The notes under the pieces are model-generated. The model was not told the origin of the DNA. It was given only the letters and a program-made list of their open reading frames with translations, and ran no database searches. A stretch of DNA of 64,000 bases, from assembly GCA_902534735.1 (NCBI GenBank), contig CACARD010000002.1, positions 62,001 to 126,000 of the forward strand. Reading direction: 5' to 3'. The DNA comes from an uncultured Pelagibacteraceae bacterium (GTDB lineage Bacteria; Pseudomonadota; Alphaproteobacteria; Pelagibacterales; Pelagibacteraceae). Position numbers and translations under genes: made by a program. Shown in pieces: positions 25,769 to 34,479 of the stretch. Position 1 is the first letter of the stretch, and every line of letters begins with the position of its first letter.

Positions 25769-27628
25769 TTAGGAAGCTTGCTTCTTCTCTTTATCATCAA
25801 CGATATGATAAACAGGCTTTTTCTCCATTTCAAATTTTCCAGTTTCAGGATCTCTTCTAGAAACAGTCAAGCAGTGCCAGTTTTCATCATCAAGTTTCAT
25901 ATGATCGCCTCTATAATAATAGCCTGGCCAACGTGTTTCTTCTCTAAATAACGTATGATGAGCAACACATTCTGATGTTACAGCTCTGTGCTTAAGTTCC
26001 CATGCTCTCATCAATTGGTGATAATCTTCAGCTCCAACATGATCTAAGTCTTCTTGAAGTAATTGTAGCTGTTCTAAGCCTTTTTTAAGTAGATTATCGT
26101 TTGTCATGTAATTATTTGTTAATCCACCACAATATTCATCCATAATTTTTTGGAGTCTTTGTAGTCCTTGTATAGGTAAAATATAGCTTGGAGAAACAGT
26201 TCCTCCAGTAATTTCATTTCGTCCCACAGTATAGTTCTCAATTGGCTTGAATATTTCTTCTTTAAGTTTCTCTAATTGTGCATCAGAAACTTCAATATCA
26301 TCAGCTTTTTTATCTTGAATATATTTAACAGCAGCTTTAGACGCTAACCTTCCTTCAGTGAATGAACCAGATGAAAATTTATGAGCACTTCCACCAACTG
26401 CATCTCCTGCTCCAAATAATCCATCGATAGTCATCATTCTATTGTATCCCCAAAAATATTCATCAGGTGCTATATCTTCTGGTCCACTAACCCATGCTCC
26501 TGAACATGTAGCATGAGATCCCATTACATATGGCTCCGAAGTTGTTAATTCAGGATTTGTGTATTTTGGATCAATATTTTGAGAAGCCCATACAACAGCT
26601 TGTCCAACTGTCATTCCTAAGAAATTTTCCCATCCAACTGTTTCTAAGTGCGGGTCTTGGAATGCTTCTTTTGTAACCATGTGAATTGGTCCACCACCTG
26701 CAGCTGTTTCTTGAATGAATGCATGATTTCTTAAACAAGTTGGTGTTGGATGATGGTCTATATATTCTCCAACTAATTCTTTAGTAGCATCATACCATTT
26801 CTTCTCATAGTTTTCGCCATTAGCATTTTGAGTATAAGTTTTTAAATGCAAGAAATATGCTCCAACTGGACCATAACCATCTTTAAATCTACATAGTACA
26901 ATTCTATTTTCCATTTGAGTCATTTTAGCACCTGCTTGAATAGGTAATGCATAAGCAGATCCATTACTCCAAGGCGCATACCATGTTCTACCCATACCTT
27001 CACCGACTGCTCTTGGTTTAAATATGTGTGATGCTCCTCCTGCAGAAACAACTACTGTTCTAGATTTAAATACGTGAAAATTTCCAGTTCTAACATTAAA
27101 TCCAACTGCACCAGCTATTCGATTTGGATTTTTTTCATCTTTTAAAAGATGGGTAATCATTATTCTGTTATAAATTTTATCAGCAGATTTTTTTGCAGCT
27201 TCAGCTACAATTGGTTTGTAACTTTCACCGTGTATCATAATTTGCCACTTACCTTCTCTTTGATATCTTCCAGTTTCTTTGTTTTTCATCATTGGAAGAC
27301 CCCATTCATCAAACATGTGAACAGTTGAGTCTACATGACGTGCCATGTCATAACCTAAATCTTCTCTAACAAGACCCATTAAATCATTTCTAGCGTACCG
27401 TACATGGTCCTCTGGCATATTCTCGCCCCACTGCATTCCCATATAACAGTTAATAGCGTAAAGACCTTGTGCAACAGCACCACTTCTATCTATATTTGCT
27501 TTTTCTACACAGATTATTTTTAAATCTCTTCCCCAGTGTCTTGCCTCAAAGGTAGCCCCTGTTCCAGCCATACCTCCACCGACAACTAGTACATCACATT
27601 CTTCAATGATTGTTTTGTGCTTAGCCAT
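25769..27628 (-). CDS. aprA: Adenylylsulfate reductase alpha subunit
   Basis: This 619-aa flavoprotein is AprA. It has the FAD-binding start CDVLVVGGGMAGTGATFEARHWG, then NIDRSGAVAQGLYAINCYMG and HATCSGAWVSGPEDIAPDEYFWGYNRM-type sequence (in parts), with GAGDAVGGSAHKFSSGSF supplying the second FAD motif. It interconverts sulfite and APS. In an aerobic ocean heterotroph with sulfonate lyases it most likely runs toward sulfite oxidation, AMP plus sulfite to APS. It starts one base from the aprB stop and is coupled to aprB. Confidence 0.95.
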   Translation of the reverse strand: MAKHKTIIEECDVLVVGGGMAGTGATFEARHWGRDLKIICVEKANIDRSGAVAQGLYAINCYMGMQWGENMPEDHVRYARNDLMGLVREDLGYDMARHVDSTVHMFDEWGLPMMKNKETGRYQREGKWQIMIHGESYKPIVAEAAKKSADKIYNRIMITHLLKDEKNPNRIAGAVGFNVRTGNFHVFKSRTVVVSAGGASHIFKPRAVGEGMGRTWYAPWSNGSAYALPIQAGAKMTQMENRIVLCRFKDGYGPVGAYFLHLKTYTQNANGENYEKKWYDATKELVGEYIDHHPTPTCLRNHAFIQETAAGGGPIHMVTKEAFQDPHLETVGWENFLGMTVGQAVVWASQNIDPKYTNPELTTSEPYVMGSHATCSGAWVSGPEDIAPDEYFWGYNRMMTIDGLFGAGDAVGGSAHKFSSGSFTEGRLASKAAVKYIQDKKADDIEVSDAQLEKLKEEIFKPIENYTVGRNEITGGTVSPSYILPIQGLQRLQKIMDEYCGGLTNNYMTNDNLLKKGLEQLQLLQEDLDHVGAEDYHQLMRAWELKHRAVTSECVAHHTLFREETRWPGYYYRGDHMKLDDENWHCLTVSRRDPETGKFEMEKKPVYHIVDDKEKKQAS

Positions 27629-28098
27629 TAATAATAAACGCCTTGCTTAAATGAATTCTTATCTAAAGTTGGTAAATCTTTTTCAGTATTTAAACCATGT
27701 GGCTCGTTATATAAAATTTGTGAATTAATCTCTCCCTGATTAGGAGTATCGGCTTCAGCTAATTTTGGTATGAATTTTCCCCAAGGTTTTGTTGTTATCG
27801 GTGATACAAAATTTTTCTCTGTTCCATTTCTAAATTTAATTCTCCAAGAAATAGTTCCTTTTTCTTCTTCTCTTCTAACTCTAACACTATGACCCATTGG
27901 AGCAAAGTCAGCATATCCTCTTACATCAATTGCATGATTAGGACATGCCTTAACGCATGAATAGCATTCCCAACAAAAATTTGGTTCTATATTTTTTGCT
28001 CTTCTAATAGTTTCGTCTATGTGCATGATATCTGATGGACATATATCTACGCAATGACCGCATCCATCACATCTCGTCATGTATACAAAAGTTGACAT
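27628..28098 (-). CDS. aprB: Adenylylsulfate reductase beta subunit (two [4Fe-4S] clusters)
   Basis: This 156-aa ferredoxin-like protein carries the two cluster motifs CDGCGHCVDICP (residues about 10-21) and CWECYSCVKACP (about 42-53). A C-terminal tail follows that in this family wraps around AprA. It relays electrons between the AprA flavin and the membrane partner. It overlaps aprA by one base and follows aprM. Confidence 0.95.
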   Translation of the reverse strand: MSTFVYMTRCDGCGHCVDICPSDIMHIDETIRRAKNIEPNFCWECYSCVKACPNHAIDVRGYADFAPMGHSVRVRREEEKGTISWRIKFRNGTEKNFVSPITTKPWGKFIPKLAEADTPNQGEINSQILYNEPHGLNTEKDLPTLDKNSFKQGVYY

Positions 28099-28137
28099 AT
28101 CTACTTATTACCTTTCTTTAAAATTTTATCAATCATA

Positions 28138-28932
28138 TTAATAGTGCTTTGGTGCCTCACGTTTAATTCCAAGTCCAAATTGTTCTGGAGCATCTGCAGG
28201 TGGAGGTAAATTATCTCTAGAACCATCTGCTTCTGCTAAATTTTTTTGGATTGCAGCACCAGGTTTATAGAACATATGAGCAAATTTAGACCAGTAAACT
28301 CCTCCAAATAAAACTATGTTAGCAACCGCAAACAAAATTAAAAATAAAATACTTAAACCAGTAGATCCTGAATATTGGAAATACGACCAAGCTAAACCAA
28401 ACGTAGACGATAATACTAAAGCTAAAACAAATAAATCTGCTTTTATGATTCTAAAAACTGAGTGAGCTTCAGCAGATACATCTACTCTTAAAAAAAACCA
28501 AAACCAATAAGCTCCAAGGCAAGTTAAAATTGCACCAGCATGCCAAATGATTGGCCATATAGTTGGAGTTACAGCATTAGGAGAAGAATATCCAAATATC
28601 ATAACGCCTGAACCAATCCAAAATAATATTGTTCCATACATTCCTAATACATGTGCAAATCTTCTTTTACCCAAACCTAATTCAGATGTAGTTCCAATAT
28701 CATGTACTACAGTTTTAGAAATTATCGCTGTTTTCTCGCCAAGACTTAATTCTCTACTTGCTGCTTTTTTTGCTTTTTTAGCATTATTAAAAAAATATTT
28801 TACATTCTTCTTATGAATAATATCCATCAGTGTTCCAATCACTACTAACGCTAACATCAACAAAACAAATGCTTGCAAAGCAATTGAAGGAACTGTTGAA
28901 GAAAGAACAGCAAATGGATTGGTTGTGAACAT
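28138..28932 (-). CDS. aprM: APS reductase membrane anchor AprM
   Basis: This 264-aa protein has about six membrane helices and stands first in the aprM-aprB-aprA order. It matches AprM, the membrane anchor proposed to pass electrons from AprBA to the quinone pool in sulfite-oxidising bacteria lacking the Qmo complex. Histidines in IIWHAGAILTC and RFAHVLGMYG could bind heme, but this is inference. The C-terminus is polar and cytoplasmic. Confidence 0.85.
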   Translation of the reverse strand: MFTTNPFAVLSSTVPSIALQAFVLLMLALVVIGTLMDIIHKKNVKYFFNNAKKAKKAASRELSLGEKTAIISKTVVHDIGTTSELGLGKRRFAHVLGMYGTILFWIGSGVMIFGYSSPNAVTPTIWPIIWHAGAILTCLGAYWFWFFLRVDVSAEAHSVFRIIKADLFVLALVLSSTFGLAWSYFQYSGSTGLSILFLILFAVANIVLFGGVYWSKFAHMFYKPGAAIQKNLAEADGSRDNLPPPADAPEQFGLGIKREAPKHY

Positions 28933-28985
28933 ATTATTATCTCCGCTAAATATAATACTAATCTAAGCTCTTAATCTATAAAAAA

Positions 28986-29006
28986 TATTAGTTCAACTGA
29001 CTAATA
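28986..29006. promoter_or_regulatory. Inverted repeat upstream of aprM (candidate operator)
   Basis: TATTAGT (28986-28992) and ACTAATA (29000-29006) are perfect 7-bp arms around TCAACTG. The repeat lies about 55 bp upstream of the aprM start codon, in the 106-bp gap after the HIT-family gene. That position suits a regulator of the apr transcript, or alternatively a weak end-of-operon structure. Confidence 0.35.
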
Positions 29007-29038
29007 ATCTCATCTCAATAAAAAAATGTTAATAAAAG

Positions 29039-29437
29039 TTACTTTTTCCTCACATAATGCTGTTTAGCAGAAATTACAGCTCGAACACCACCTTGAGGAT
29101 TTTTAACATCATTTTTTCGTCTTGGAATCAGATGAATGTGACAATGATTAATAGATTGTCCAGCAACCTTGCCCGAATTGGTACCAATATTAAAACCTTT
29201 TACAGATTTATCTTTCATTTCAATTTTTTTTTTTAGTTTCTTTATTAATTTATTGCACGCTAAGATTTCTTTTGAGGTTAGATCAAAATAATTTTTAACA
29301 CACCGCTTTGGAATTATAAGTGAATGAAATTTTGATACAGGGTACGTGTCAGTAGTTGCATAAGCTAGTTCGTTTTCAAAAAGATATTCCTTTTTCTTTG
29401 TAAAACAGAATATGCATGGATTATTAGGATTTCTCAT
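29039..29437 (-). CDS. HIT family nucleotide-binding protein
   Basis: This 132-aa protein has the N-terminal CIFC zinc-type pair (NPCIFCF) and the histidine triad NHCHIHLIPRR near residue 100. These define the HIT superfamily of nucleotidyl hydrolases and transferases. GFNIGTNSGKVAGQSINH is the conserved lead-in. It overlaps the pabC stop by 4 bp, at the end of the metC-MFS-pabBAC run. Its nucleotide substrate is unknown. Confidence 0.9.
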   Translation of the reverse strand: MRNPNNPCIFCFTKKKEYLFENELAYATTDTYPVSKFHSLIIPKRCVKNYFDLTSKEILACNKLIKKLKKKIEMKDKSVKGFNIGTNSGKVAGQSINHCHIHLIPRRKNDVKNPQGGVRAVISAKQHYVRKK

Positions 29438-30210
29438 AAATAATTACTCAATTTTTTTTGTTTAAGTATTTGAGTTTTATATTTACTTACAAAAGTTTCA
29501 TAGGATTTATATTTTTTTCTATTCCAGTTTTTTTCTTTTATAGATGAAACTGTGGAAACTCCTTTTCCAGATCCGATTAGAAGTATTTCCTCATATTGAT
29601 TTAAATTATTAATATTAATATTGGTTTTTTTTATACTAAAATTTTTTTCAAAAAACTTAAGATTAACTCCTCGATAAAATTTTCTTATAGGTGAATAGTA
29701 TTTATTATCTTTAATGAAAATAATATTTGAAGTGCCTGTTTCTAGAATTTTTCCATTTGAGCAAAGAGCAATATCAGATTTTGTATTATCCATTTTAGAT
29801 AAACTTTTTAAAATAAATTTATACTTCAGATTTTTATGCTCAGGCTTAATTCTATTATAATTTACTAACTTTAACTGGAGATTTTTTTTAATTTTTAATT
29901 TATCTCTCAAAGAAATAGAAATTAAACTTTTGGTAACCGCAATTCTCAATAAATGATTATAATTTTTTTGTTTATTTAAATTCGATTTAATTATTTTAAA
30001 TATATTTCTTTTTAAATTTCGATCATAAATTTTATAATTTTTAGTAGACTTAATTAGATTTGTTATGTGTTCTTTAAAAAATAAAATCTTTTGAGGCTTT
30101 CCATAGATCCACATAGTTGTGAAAACCCCGTGGGCATTCCATAGATCTTTAAATTCTTTTTCTTTAAGATCTTTTCGACTGTAAGATTTTTTTAATAAGA
30201 ATTTTACCAT
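29434..30210 (-). CDS. pabC: Class IV aminotransferase, probable aminodeoxychorismate lyase
   Basis: This 258-aa protein is a diverged fold-type IV PLP enzyme. WNAHGVFTTMWIYGKP resembles the ADC-lyase/branched-chain start, and LETGTSNIIFIKDNKYYSP followed by YRGVNLKF matches the conserved E-x-TSN region. Aminodeoxychorismate lyase releases pyruvate to give p-aminobenzoate for folate. The ORF overlaps pabA by 47 bp, but no better internal start exists before the conserved region. Position directly after pabB and pabA supports PabC over a D-amino-acid aminotransferase. Confidence 0.82.
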   Translation of the reverse strand: MVKFLLKKSYSRKDLKEKEFKDLWNAHGVFTTMWIYGKPQKILFFKEHITNLIKSTKNYKIYDRNLKRNIFKIIKSNLNKQKNYNHLLRIAVTKSLISISLRDKLKIKKNLQLKLVNYNRIKPEHKNLKYKFILKSLSKMDNTKSDIALCSNGKILETGTSNIIFIKDNKYYSPIRKFYRGVNLKFFEKNFSIKKTNININNLNQYEEILLIGSGKGVSTVSSIKEKNWNRKKYKSYETFVSKYKTQILKQKKLSNYL

Positions 30211-30730
30211 TTGTTGTTAAAAAAGATTCTGGATGAAATTGAAAACCATATACATCATCTCTTTTGTTTTCGAAAGCCATAGCAATATTAGTTTTAGCGC
30301 ATCTCATAGTAATATCAAAATTTTCTTTAATAAATGGCTCTTGAAGCTTAAGTGAATGATATCTTCCGACTTTAAATTTAGAATTCTTTCTAAAGATGGA
30401 TTTATTCGAAACAACTTTTACTTCAGATTGATAGCCATGGAATATTCTCCTTTGTTGAATAATTTTGGCATTTTCACAATGTAATATTTGCTGGTACCCT
30501 AAGCAAATTCCTATAATTTTTTTTCTTCCTTTAAATTTATTATAAATTTTTGAAGTATTTGGATAATCTTTGGGTGAACCGGGTCCAGGAGATAATACAA
30601 TCGTATTAGATTTATTTAATAAACTGTTATTTATTTCAAAATAATTTGAACAATAAACTTTATCAAACTGAGAGAATTGATGAACTACATTCCATGTGAA
30701 TGAATCCTGGTGGTCTATTATATAAATCAT
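30164..30730 (-). CDS. pabA: Aminodeoxychorismate synthase glutamine amidotransferase subunit
   Basis: This 188-aa class I glutamine amidotransferase has VLSPGPGSPKDYPN, the nucleophile motif IGICLGYQQI (Cys near residue 76) and the histidine-glutamate pair GFQFHPES near residue 166. It supplies ammonia to PabB, whose stop overlaps its start by 4 bp. TrpG is closely related, but the pabB-pabC neighbours favour PabA. The usual length is about 190 aa. Confidence 0.9.
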   Translation of the reverse strand: MIYIIDHQDSFTWNVVHQFSQFDKVYCSNYFEINNSLLNKSNTIVLSPGPGSPKDYPNTSKIYNKFKGRKKIIGICLGYQQILHCENAKIIQQRRIFHGYQSEVKVVSNKSIFRKNSKFKVGRYHSLKLQEPFIKENFDITMRCAKTNIAMAFENKRDDVYGFQFHPESFLTTNGKILIKKILQSKRS

Positions 30731-31941
30731 TTAAATAATTCTAATAATGATTTTGCTTTGATAAAATTTTCATTAAATTCTTTTTTTGCTGCACTATCTA
30801 ATACAACACCAGATGCTGCAGATATTTCAGATGTATTTTTATAATTTAATATAGATCTTATTATTATGTTAAATCTCATATCTTTATTAAATTTTATATA
30901 GCCAAAACTACCTGTAAAAATATTTCTATTCTCTTTTTCTTGTTGATTTAACAATTCCAAAGTTCGTACTTTTGGACAGCCTATGACTGATCCACCAGGC
31001 ATCATAGATTTGATAATATTTTTTATAGTCATATCTTTTAATAGGCTTCCAGATATGGTTGTAACATAATGAAATAGGTGTCTGTATTCCTCAACATATT
31101 TTTCTTTATCAATTTTTACTGTTCCTGGAATACAAACTCTGGATAAATCACTTCTTTCCATATCAACAATCATATTATGTTCTTTAGTCTCTTTAATGTT
31201 ATTTCTAAAAAACTTTAAGGCACTAGATCTGTTAGATTTTTTACTTTTTCTTAATGTGCCAGCAATAGGCTTGGTAATGATTTTGTTACCTTTTTTTAAT
31301 AATAAAGTTTCAGGTGAGCAGCTTACAATAGAATAATTTTTATCTCTTATCATAAAAGATTCTGGAGAAGCATTTGACTTCATTAATCTCCAGAAAAAAT
31401 TAATTGGATTTATTGAAGATTTATTACGATATTTTGTACAAATTTTTATTTGATATGTTTCTCCTTGTCTTATTTTTTTTGAAAAAATATCAAATATTTT
31501 TTTGTATTTTTGATATTTAATATTTAACTTAAAAGGTGATAAAATTTTAGTTGGTTTAAAATAATTATTAAATTCGTGCTTTTTTTTATTTGAAAATATT
31601 GAAATATTATCTCTTATTTTAATGATTGTTTCTGGTTTGTAAAAAACTCCTTTATAAAAATCATTTTTAGACTGTTTGCTAATTTTAATACCAAGTAAAT
31701 AATTTAAAATTTCATATCCAAAAAAACCAACATATTGATCAGTTTCTTTTTTATATTTCGTTCTTTCAAAAGAGTTTAAAAATTTATGTATATTTTTTTT
31801 TGTTAAATTTATTTTTTTAGAAAAATCTGTATAAATGTCATAACCATTATCAACTTTGTAGATTATCAGTGGCTTATCCGACTGATAAAGTTTTTCTAAA
31901 TACGGGTTAAATTTAAGTTTATGCGATTTGCGGTCTTTCAA
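30727..31941 (-). CDS. pabB: Aminodeoxychorismate synthase component I
   Basis: This 404-aa chorismate-binding enzyme shows the family blocks GETYQIKICTKY (near residue 160), MIRDKNYSIVSCSPETLL, ITKPIAGTLRKS, NMIVDMERSDLSRVCIPG and MPGGSVIGCPKVRTLELL near the C-terminus. PIAGT is typical of PabB, whereas anthranilate synthase usually has PIAGTR-type sequence in a longer TrpE protein. With PabA it forms 4-amino-4-deoxychorismate for folate synthesis. It overlaps the MFS gene by 23 bp. Confidence 0.9.
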   Translation of the reverse strand: MKDRKSHKLKFNPYLEKLYQSDKPLIIYKVDNGYDIYTDFSKKINLTKKNIHKFLNSFERTKYKKETDQYVGFFGYEILNYLLGIKISKQSKNDFYKGVFYKPETIIKIRDNISIFSNKKKHEFNNYFKPTKILSPFKLNIKYQKYKKIFDIFSKKIRQGETYQIKICTKYRNKSSINPINFFWRLMKSNASPESFMIRDKNYSIVSCSPETLLLKKGNKIITKPIAGTLRKSKKSNRSSALKFFRNNIKETKEHNMIVDMERSDLSRVCIPGTVKIDKEKYVEEYRHLFHYVTTISGSLLKDMTIKNIIKSMMPGGSVIGCPKVRTLELLNQQEKENRNIFTGSFGYIKFNKDMRFNIIIRSILNYKNTSEISAASGVVLDSAAKKEFNENFIKAKSLLELFK

Positions 31942-33139
31942 TTGGCTTCTCTTTTATAGGTAAATGTATCAAACCAGCAAAAATAGATAATGCGATAGAT
32001 ATGTACCAAGCATAATCAAAATTGCCGTTAAGTTCGTAGAAAACTCCACTCAAATAAGCTCCTAAAAAAGATCCAATTTGATGACTTACAAAAACAATTC
32101 CATATAATAATCCGATATACTTGGTTCCAAATACCTTGCCTATTATTCCATTTGTTGGGGGAACTGTTGATAGCCACAACATTCCAAATGTTATTCCAAA
32201 GATTACTGAATTAAAAACACTTGGTGGTAGGAATATGAAATAAATAATTGATACTCCTCTTAGTAGATAAATTGCACTTAATAAAATTTTTTGACTGTAT
32301 CTAGTTGCAAGATATCCACTTGTAATTGTTCCAACCATATTAAAAAGTCCAATTAAAGCCAATACCATCGCTGCACACCAATCTGGTAATCCTTTATCAA
32401 TCATGTAAGTGGGTATATGAGTTGCAACTAAAGCAATATGCCAACCGCATACAAAGAAACCTAATGTAAGATAGATATAACTTTTATTTGAAAAAGCCTC
32501 TTTTAAAGCTTCTCTAGCTGTTTGATTGTTATTTTGATTTGTACCAACAGGTATTTTTGGTGTTGAAACAAATAATGCTACTATTAATCCTAGACCTAAA
32601 AAGAAACAGAAAAATAGCATTGTATTTTCCCACCCATGTTCAACAAGTGAATATCTAGTGATTAATGGTGATATAAAATATCCAAAAGATCCTGCTGAGG
32701 TTACTATTCCTGTTGCTATTGTTCTGCTTGATACTGGAAAATGTTTTGCAACAACTGAAACAGGTATACTGATAGCTGTAGATCCCAGTCCAACACCAAC
32801 TAATATTCCAATTGTTATAGTAAAATAATAACCAGTATTAAAACCTGAATAAAACAATAAAATTGCTAACAAATAAAAAACAAAACCAATAAAGATTGCA
32901 ATATTACCACCATACTTATCCGTAATAATTCCAAACATAGGACTGAAAACACCCCACAATAAGAGCTGTAATCCCATTGTAAAGCCGAACTGTGTTATGG
33001 TGATATCTAAATCAGTTGCAAAATCAAAATAAAACATTCCAAAAGTTTGTCTTATTCCTAATGCAATAATAACAACAGCAGATGCAGCTATTACAGTAAC
33101 TAATGCTTTTTTTGTTGGAAAAAATTTGGTGTCATTCAT
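31919..33139 (-). CDS. MFS transporter
   Basis: This 406-aa protein has twelve predicted helices, a central cytoplasmic loop near residue 200, and the helix 2-3 loop motif GIITDKYGGNIAIFIG, a variant of the MFS motif A. It resembles the oxalate/formate-antiporter-like MFS group. Its ATG overlaps the metC stop by ATGA, and its end overlaps pabB, so it is embedded in a methionine/folate gene run. The solute is unknown. Confidence 0.85.
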   Translation of the reverse strand: MNDTKFFPTKKALVTVIAASAVVIIALGIRQTFGMFYFDFATDLDITITQFGFTMGLQLLLWGVFSPMFGIITDKYGGNIAIFIGFVFYLLAILLFYSGFNTGYYFTITIGILVGVGLGSTAISIPVSVVAKHFPVSSRTIATGIVTSAGSFGYFISPLITRYSLVEHGWENTMLFFCFFLGLGLIVALFVSTPKIPVGTNQNNNQTAREALKEAFSNKSYIYLTLGFFVCGWHIALVATHIPTYMIDKGLPDWCAAMVLALIGLFNMVGTITSGYLATRYSQKILLSAIYLLRGVSIIYFIFLPPSVFNSVIFGITFGMLWLSTVPPTNGIIGKVFGTKYIGLLYGIVFVSHQIGSFLGAYLSGVFYELNGNFDYAWYISIALSIFAGLIHLPIKEKPIERPQIA

Positions 33140-34314
33140 CTTACAGATTTAATAGCCTGTTTAATGTCAGCAATCAAATCATTTGGGTCTTCTAAACCAA
33201 TATGCAATCTTATAATATGTTCGTTATTACTCAGCTTTGTGTAGCTCCTATTACCCAGTGCCAATTTGTCTTGATATAAAGCAAGACTTTCAAATCCACC
33301 CCAGCTGTAACCATGGGCAAATAATTTTAGTTTATTCAAAAATTTAATTACAGAGTTTTTATTTTTAGAAATAATTTTTACACCCATTAACCCAGAAGAT
33401 CCTGAGTAATACTTTTTCCACATTTTGTATTGTTTAATATTTTTTTTAATTGGGTAAAAAACCTCTTTAATTTTTTTTTGTTTGCTCAAAAAATTAGCTA
33501 CCTTGATGGTATTTTCTTGATGCTTGTCTAGCCTAATATCTAATGTTCTTAGTCCCCTCATAATTAAATAGGCATCATCAGGGCTTAGTCTTAAACCAAC
33601 AGCTTTTTGACTTAATTCCACTTCTTTAAAAAGTCTTTTTTTAATAGCTAAACTGCCACCCATAACATCTGAATGACCAGAATAATATTTTGTCGCTGAA
33701 ACTATAGACATATCAAAACCTAAGTCTAAAGGCTTGATTAAATAAGGTGTTCCCCAGGTGTTATCAATAGCTGTATAAATATTCTTATTCTTAGCAAAAG
33801 ATAATATTTTTTTTAAATCTTGAAATTCAAACGTGTTACTTCCTGGGTTTTCAACAAAAATAAGTTTAGTCTTATTTGTAATTTTTTTTTTTAAGTCATC
33901 TAAGTTTTTTGGATCATAAAATACTGCTTTAATATTGAATTTTTTTAAATAGTCTTCGGTTAAAAATCTTGTGGGAGAGTAGACTGAGTCCGTTATAATT
34001 ATTTCATCACCAGGTCTTACAACACTAATCACTCCAAGAAAAACTGCACCAAATCCTGTTGGTGTTAAATAAACTTGATAAGCATTTTCAATTTTTCTTA
34101 ATAGTTCTTGTAGTGCAAAAGTTGTTGATGTTCCTTTTCTACCATAATCAAAATTTTTGCTTAAGGGATTTTTTTTATAATTATTTTGTGTTTTCTTTAT
34201 ATCTTGAAGAGTTTTAAATATTATTGTTGAAGCTCTTACTACTGGCGGATTAACTGACTGATTTTGATAATCTTTTCCTACTTGTTTTAAAAAAGTTTTA
34301 ACTGAATTAACCAT
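33136..34314 (-). CDS. metC: Cystathionine beta-lyase (Cys/Met metabolism PLP enzyme)
   Basis: This 392-aa fold-type I PLP enzyme has FDYGRKGTSTTFALQELL, LTPTGFGAVFLGV, ENPGSNTFEFQDL, AIDNTWGTPYLIKPLDLG and the PLP lysine motif SATKYYSGHSDVMGG. The downstream SWGGFESLAL is typical of the MetC/MetB group. Cystathionine beta-lyase makes homocysteine for methionine. MetC is favoured over gamma-synthase by the SWGG pattern, at moderate certainty. It heads the six-gene run ending with the HIT gene. Confidence 0.88.
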   Translation of the reverse strand: MVNSVKTFLKQVGKDYQNQSVNPPVVRASTIIFKTLQDIKKTQNNYKKNPLSKNFDYGRKGTSTTFALQELLRKIENAYQVYLTPTGFGAVFLGVISVVRPGDEIIITDSVYSPTRFLTEDYLKKFNIKAVFYDPKNLDDLKKKITNKTKLIFVENPGSNTFEFQDLKKILSFAKNKNIYTAIDNTWGTPYLIKPLDLGFDMSIVSATKYYSGHSDVMGGSLAIKKRLFKEVELSQKAVGLRLSPDDAYLIMRGLRTLDIRLDKHQENTIKVANFLSKQKKIKEVFYPIKKNIKQYKMWKKYYSGSSGLMGVKIISKNKNSVIKFLNKLKLFAHGYSWGGFESLALYQDKLALGNRSYTKLSNNEHIIRLHIGLEDPNDLIADIKQAIKSVR

Positions 34315-34389
34315 AAAAAAATTGATTAGTTATATTGACAATGCTATATCCCTCAAATAAGTCAATAAAATTGTAAAACTAAGGAGATT

Positions 34390-34473
34390 ATGGGATACCC
34401 TAAAAAGCATAGAGGCCGAAGAAAAATGGGCTCTAAAAAAAGAAGAGCAAGAAAAAAGAATAAGAAAAAGTAA
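34390..34473 (+). CDS. 27-residue highly basic peptide, ribosomal-protein-like
   Basis: An AAGGAG Shine-Dalgarno lies 4 bp before an ATG that opens a 27-codon frame. The product reads MGYPKKHRGRRKMGSKKRR in its first part and ends in a lysine-rich tail; about two thirds of residues are Lys or Arg. The spacing RRKM..KKRR recalls the AURKAIP1/COX24 type of tiny ribosome-associated proteins, but similarity over so few residues is weak. The gene stands alone between metC and mnmA, on the opposite strand to both. Too short for the ORF track. Confidence 0.7.
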   Translation: MGYPKKHRGRRKMGSKKRRARKKNKKK

Positions 34474-34479
34474 AATTAA

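Noticed and set aside
29039-29437. HIT protein as an APS hydrolase tied to aprBA.
   Set aside because: It overlaps pabC by 4 bp and belongs to the pab run; no motif points to APS.
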